Shown in pieces: positions 57,498 through 64,000 of a stretch of 64,000 bases of DNA. The stretch is from Homalodisca vitripennis. Lineage: Eukaryota; Arthropoda; Insecta; Hemiptera; Cicadellidae. Within the stretch, counting starts at the first letter, position 1, and the number at the start of each line of letters is the position of its first letter. The DNA is taken from positions 148,143,501 to 148,207,500 of the forward strand of contig NC_060212.1 of assembly GCF_021130785.1 (NCBI RefSeq), written 5' to 3'. The notes under the pieces were generated by a model. It had not been told where the DNA came from. It ran no database searches and saw nothing but the letters and a program-made list of their open reading frames with translations. The position numbers and the translations under genes were made by a program.

Positions 57498-60214
57498 AAA
57501 CTTCTGTCCACGTAACACTGGCAGCAAATGATGCTGTCGCTGCCATGACACCCTTGATTAGACCACCTAATCCCTTACAATACCAGTAAGAAATTGTAAT
57601 TTTTAACCAGGAAAAGAGACAACATAATGAACATTTAATATACTTTATGGTCTTTATACTTTATGATTACAAACGTTACTCAAGAATTTAAATCAGGTCT
57701 TAATAGAGTTTTTATTACATTATGATTAAACGTGACATAATACTTCCTTAAATACAAAAATATTACTTCGACCTAATCAATTTTACGTGTAGGATATAAC
57801 TTACTATAAGTCTGATTATAATAAATCATAATTATTAATTGGATCCCCGCATGTTTATAGACAAAGATTTACATTACATTTTGCTCCTAACGTAGTTTTA
57901 AACAACTTTTAATGAATGAGTATACTTCTGCGAGGAAAGAGAAAAATACGAACTCTGCAGTATGAAACCAATTGCTTTCTCAGAGGACGAGGTTCCTTTC
58001 GAAAAGAACACAAACTTCTCTAATCCAAACTACTTTCAAACGCCAGCAATTCAAGGAGCAGTTACTTGGTTGTTATTTGGCCGCAAGAAACTTTTAATGT
58101 GCTCCTGAAACCAAAGAAAATGCAAATGATGCTCTTAAAAGTTTTAAACAGGATTTAATTGGACTTTGTAACACGAAGTTAGATTTAGTAACCTCTGTAT
58201 AATACTTCTGATTAATCTGGCTTGGTCAAAAGCACTTAAACGATTTTGTTACTCAAGCAGTAAAGTAAACAATAATGTACAGTTCACAATACAGAATGAT
58301 TTTAATGAGAATTTATTATTTTATTGTTACAATAACTTTTAAGTATTGTTTGTGCAACCTAGCTATGCATCAAAATGTCCACGAAAGTACGTATGTATTA
58401 AAGCGTGTGAACATTAAAAAATTAACTATACAGCATGTACTAAGTAAGATATTTAGACAGATTGATCGATGCCGTTCATACTTACTATAAGTATAAAAAT
58501 AATAATAAAACATAAATTGTAAGGCCTAGTTCAATCGTTAAATAATAACTTAACAATAGCACTTTTGATACGCTCTTGTATAATGATAGAACTGACAGTA
58601 ATTAAACCAATGCTACTAAATTGTTTTAAGTGAAATTATGTTCGATTTTAAAACTTAGAAATTAGGTGTATAATACTTAATTGCTCTCTATCTAAAACTT
58701 AGTCACTTTGACGTATTTACAGAAACCTGTGTATACCTGTGTACAAATATATATACGAATGAGTTTGGGTACATAACAGACATATTATTCTGAACAAATT
58801 CAAAATGTAGTTTGTGTATTATTAAATTTTATTAAAATGAGGGTATCATGTAGCGCTAGTATTTTGAAATTATGTTGTCACTGTCTAAAACTATCATTTA
58901 AAAATTATGTATAATCCAAAGCGTGCGTTTAGTAGTAAACCCATTGTAAACCTTTAAATCATTATTACGTCATAGAAAGAACAAAGATATTGGAAACAAT
59001 TTATCATTTAATGCATTATATACAGTAAATATTAAGCAAGTAAATTATTAAACTATGGTAGTAGTTTCATAGAGTGAAATCTTAATTCAGATAAACTTTT
59101 TAAATTATAATAGGAAAAGTCTTAATATTAAATTAGTGTCTTATAAAAGCTGAAACTATTTTAGATTATACAAATTAGAATAAAAATTTACTAAATAACA
59201 AAATGAAAATATTAAAAATCATTTTAAAAGTAACATGATATATTAAGTAAATCCAGTGTACCTTATCTATAAAAAGTAAAACAAAATATTAATTCACCTT
59301 AAATTTAAGTTTAATATCTAATCTGCAACGTACAGTTTACGATATTCAAAAGTACGCTGTGTAAATGCCTCCTAATTTTCACAGTCGAGATTTTGCTATC
59401 AAGAGTGGGATCACATTGACAGCATTAACTGAAACTCTTTCAAAAGTCTTCCAACCATAAAATTGGCACATGTCAACTTCATTAAGTAGAATTGCTTTGG
59501 CGATGCTTATAATATGTAGCTTAATTGCCATTTTCAATTACCTATATTGATAGATTGCCTTTTAAAATTACACATTTTAAAACATTCACACAAGACATAA
59601 AAAGAAACATGAGTCCAATCTATCTACCTTTAGTGAATTCCTAATACAGTACATAGTATTTCTTTTAAGATTTTGGTGAAGATAGTCCAAAAGATACAAT
59701 ATCGCAAGTTATGAGCAACGGTTTTTATTCAATCTTTTAATACAATTTTAACACTTTATAATCATAAATGAGACAAAGTGATTGTTCCGAATGTGGATAT
59801 AATTAAATGGTACTATATAAATTAAAATTTCTTATGTTTTCTGACAATATATTGAAAAACCTGTGAAACATATCTATAACTGATGTTGTAGGTATCCGTT
59901 TTTGACACACTTTTATATTTTTGAATCTTTAATGTTAATGGTTTTCATTAATAGGAATACATTTAATTTCTTTATTCTGCAATTATAAAATGAACGCTAA
60001 AACATACATATGTACTTCCACTTTCAAACAGCATTCAAAAATAAATATATTGGCACGATCAGTGATAAACTAAGACCGTAATATTTTGATTCGATCCATA
60101 AAAGTGAGTGTTACTAATCCTTAAAAAAACAAAACCAATTTTTATTTATGAACTGTTCCTTTGTTCCTTAGTTTTCTATTGACAATGCTTTATTTTAAAG
60201 TATAATATGTTTTA

Positions 60215-60430
60215 GGACAATTGCAGGAAAGTTTGCATTGGAAAGAAAATCTATTTTTCTTCTTTATGTTTCAAACAAAACTTTAAGAATATATACAAAT
60301 TTAATCAACTACTAAGTCAAAGTCTCAAAATAATACTCATACGTCAATAAACAAAATTATATTAAAAAAACGATACGTTGGGTGTTTTTTTGTTTGAGGT
60401 AACATGCCACGTTGCTACAGGAACCACTCA
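60215..60430. other. About 210-bp segment present only in copy 2
   Basis: Copy 1 joins AAGGACTCTACAGATCATG at about 41530, whereas copy 2 has about 210 bp of extra AT-rich sequence here. No features recognised. Confidence 0.6.
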
Positions 60431-63400
60431 TAGTTTCTCCGTCTCACACTTTCTCTGTTGTGGTGCGGTATATTTTACTCAGTGCACCTGATTCTATAAT
60501 CAAAAGATTTGTGGTTATTCAAAAGACAAGGTTATACAAACTCTGACGTTACAATAAATGTGAACCAATTTCGTCACAAATTTGTCGTTTTATCTAAACC
60601 ATGACGTTTTCAGTACATTCTCCATTGTTAAGCTTTTGCAAATTAGTATTAAATTCTTATTTCCATATCTACATAGCTTACAGTTAAATACTTTATGTGC
60701 CAGGTGTCAAATAGCCGTGCTTGTTACTTGATGCATCTTGTAAGCTAAGTATTACAGTTTACGTCCTTGAAGAACTGAGAGTAATATCAAGTTAGCGCCT
60801 TTGGGTTGAAAGATTATTTCTGCACATTTTTTTATTTATAATAAATCTCAGGTTTAATCTCAAGTCACAGAGGAATAAATTTAGTAGATGCTTGTAATTC
60901 ACTTAAATTATTTTAAATATATTTTTTATTGTTAACGTATGGAGAATGTTTTTTTTTTATTTTACCTGCGTTAACTTCAAACAAATGCAGTTTTAAACGT
61001 GAGACTGGTTATTAATTGTTTATAGAAATATTTAGCTATAGCCTTTTTATAAAAACAAATGTATCTATCAATGGCAACTCTCATAATTTATAATACTTAA
61101 TAATTCATAGATAACGAGCATTTATTTTTATCCATAACGAAAGTTTTAATTAATTCAATAGGTTCATACTTCTAATTGGAAGCCATTAAAACTTTAAAGT
61201 GCAAACTAGTATTTAACACGCTTTTAAATCATACATTTTATTTATTTACAACATTAATTTTATTTTCAGAGCTCATAATAAGCATTTAATTATTCGATAT
61301 TTTAGAAATATTTAGGACATTGGTTACATGTCTTAGTGCGTTAGTAAGCATTGCAGGTTAGACATTTTTGAAATACACATCTATTTAATAAACAAAAACT
61401 AAAACACTATATTGTTTATATATCAGTAACACTATTTTAAATTGAACATTACATTTTACAGTTAGTGCTCATAAACGGAAATATAATTTACATAAATTTT
61501 ATAAGTGTAGGGAAATACAAATTTTGCGTTGTGCAAGTACACAATCTGGATCTTCGTTAAACCTCAATAGAGGATAATTACTAAGAGAGAAACTAATCTT
61601 TAGCCACAATGGTTTCGGTGAAGGAATAAATGAGAGGGTGACGAAAGAGTTAACATTTGAAACCTTTTCCTTAGATCATATTCTTCTTAGCAGGACACTC
61701 ATAAAAGTAACCGACAGGCATACAATATTTAAAATACAATGGCTTTCGTTACCTTGAGTGCATAATTATGTAAGAAAAAACTGTGCAGTTTAGGATCTTT
61801 TAAAAAATTAATAAAATATTTATTAGTAACAAATGTGAGGTCTTTGGATGGTGGAGTGAAAAATATTTAAAAGGTTTCGGTAACAGAGTATAAATAGGAG
61901 CAACCACAATAGTTAAGTTGAATTCTGACTAGATCCAAAAAATATTTGTTTGAGAATAATACTCAGCCATATCTAGTTTAGAATTATATAGAAATATATA
62001 TCTTACACATTTTTCTATAATTCTTAAGGATGTAGGTTACTAAAGAGTTCCCAGAAAAGTACTACGTTTATAAAAGTATAAAATTACTTTGCAGGAATAT
62101 GATCTCAATCGTTTATTGAGACCCTTAACTCTTGTCAATGTTATCTCCAACTAAAAGTTTCAATATTGTAATTTAATACTTCCTAAAGATTTCGCATGGT
62201 ATGAAATTTCAAATCACAAAATGATCACCGTGGATAATCTTCAAATTTCTCAACTTATGATATTAAGTTCTATAAATTATAGGATTTTAATTATATACCA
62301 CATATGAACAAAGGAGAACAGATGTACAAAAATAACTACTCTAAGTTTTAGAACTATTTCTATACATTTTTACTTCTTTATGTAATATTTTTAAAGTTTC
62401 AGGATGAAGGATTCCCGAATATGCCAAACTAATGCCTCAATATATAAAAACAAGTTATTAATCGTATATTGTTTACATGGAACAAGTTAATAACCATCAA
62501 CTAAAAAAATTTAAAGTTATAGTAAAATATTATGCGCTGTAGCATCGTGCCAGATAAAACTAGAGAATCAGTTTAGATTAGTAAATTAGATTCTCGAACC
62601 ATTAAAAACTTAAATCAATATAGTTTAAAATGCCTTGATGGGATGTGAAATTGACTTGATCCAGTGATTTTTAATATATTTAGTTTCAGGCAGAGGTATT
62701 CAACGTTAAATAACCAAATGTAATAAAAACACCTATGCTAAATTTCCGAAGATAATATGTTACGTTCACGAGTTTTAATTTTTAAAGCCAAATTTTACAC
62801 AGAGAATGCCGATTATATCTAACGTATGGTAATTATACATGCAAATGGAAAAGGGTTGCTGATAACATATACAATTACCAGTATCAAGTTAACACAACGA
62901 TCCTGGATTATTTGCAATCTGCAATGAGGTTAAGATGGAGTTACCGAAAAAAAATCGTTTTATTAACTCTACTACGTTAAAAATTCGAGATATATATCAT
63001 TTTGAGCCTAAAATGAGTAGGTACTAAAAAGTAGTCCATTCCAAACGATGTGAGTAATAGTGACAAATATCAATACCAATCTTAAGCAAGTATGTTAACG
63101 AAGCCGGAGAAGCTGGCGCATTCAGCACTCAATTCTACTTGGTTGGTGAATGTGATACGTTCTCAACGTTGAAGTATATTTGTTAGATAAAGAGATATTT
63201 ACTGGAAAGGGAGGTGCATTCCACCAGTCATTCTTTAAATAGAGAACCGTACAAGGTTTGATACCAATAAGGTATATTTACGCTAGCTAAACACGTTGTG
63301 TAACAGTGTTTGTGTGATGTAGGTACTTTGGATTGATGTCAAACGAGTTATTAATAGAGAAATGAAACGAGGAACTTATATTGATGTCCCTTACGCTTCT

Positions 63401-64000
63401 ATTGGTTACACGTATAACTGGTCTACATGTAATTGTATAAGTATATAGCGGGTAAACATATCATAACACTGGTGAATTTAAACGCCAGTTCTTGCAGCAC
63501 GCCTCGAACAAAATTTTTCACGAAGTAGAAGTGTAAGTATTTGAGTAAATATTGGTTCTTGGATGTAAGGTAAGGCAGGTATCATTTATATTCTAATTAA
63601 AGACAATTATAACTTACAATGTATACCTTGGTATGGATAAGGAAACTATGAATGAACATTATTATAGGAGCAGTAATATGGGGTCTTATGAAATTCTGTC
63701 TTACCATGAAATGTCTTAATTTATTTATCTTTAATTATAAGTTTTTATACTTACACATTTGTTTATTCATACTAATAGTCTCTTAAATTCCTATTATACA
63801 GTGCCCATAGTAAACATAAATACACATTTCGGTATACTAGAAAATATATAAGAGCATTGATAAAAGTTTACATATGCATGTTTATAGAGTTTCAAAAGTA
63901 TTTGCTTGAAATGATACCCTGATATAACCGTGCATCAGTCGTGTTGTAACTGATGCGAGCTGTTGTGGGAAACCTGACAAATAAAAGCGATCTAATTTAC

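Larger units (their letters stand above)
46946..64000. repeat. Tandem duplication, copy 2 (runs off the window)
   Basis: Homologue of copy 1, in the same orientation and order, still matching copy 1 at base 64000 (partner about 45636). It lacks the LINE, the Penelope end, the segment matching 38571-40992 and the SINE-like insertion, and has its own insertions at 54616-57497 and about 60215-60430. Confidence 0.95.

Overview
This is an AT-rich animal (almost certainly insect) nuclear window. There is no convincing intact host gene. The content is layered mobile elements plus a large tandem duplication. The AT bias, Helitron-, Penelope-, SINE- and CR1-like elements and a Polinton of the type seen in arthropods all point to an insect; I cannot fix the order.

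Region 1 (about 0.8-21.0 kb): repetitive, Helitron-like host DNA interrupted at 2238-19017 by one 16,780-bp Polinton/Maverick (adintovirus-like) element. Its ends are exact: 174-175-bp terminal inverted repeats and a 6-bp ATACTT target duplication, in a host repeat whose other copies give the empty site. It encodes protein-primed DNA polymerase B, integrase, packaging ATPase, adenain-like protease, major and minor capsid proteins, a pX-like basic protein, a long structural protein ending in a phospholipase A2 domain, a fibre-like coiled-coil protein, several zinc-ribbon proteins, a tandem BRO-N array and a duplicated CxxC zinc protein. Most large genes carry frameshifts, many in A/T runs. About a dozen starts share TAAATGG, with the ATG inside the motif, which resembles a poxvirus late promoter. 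A 1.1-kb block at 3.2-4.4 kb holds a tRNA-derived SINE.

Region 2 (21-24.6 kb): a (TA)n tract, a 5'-truncated Penelope-like element with GIY-YIG ORF and hammerhead-ribozyme-like ends, and a GC-rich interspersed repeat.

Region 3 (24.6-64 kb): two direct copies of a unit of about 17 kb. Copy 1 is 24614 to about 45636, copy 2 is 46946 to beyond the window end. Aligning them by eye gives natural empty sites: copy 1 carries a degenerate CR1-like LINE with an esterase ORF1 (32855-37145), a 130-bp Penelope end (37538-37667), a SINE-like insertion (about 42.6 kb) and a 2.4-kb segment absent from copy 2; copy 2 has its own 2.9-kb insertion (54.6-57.5 kb). Few reading frames survive in both copies. The best candidate host signal is a TATA-box/Kozak 47-codon ORF (30806-30949 and 53117-53260). 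A patch of about 1.2 kb near the unit end is much less diverged than the rest.
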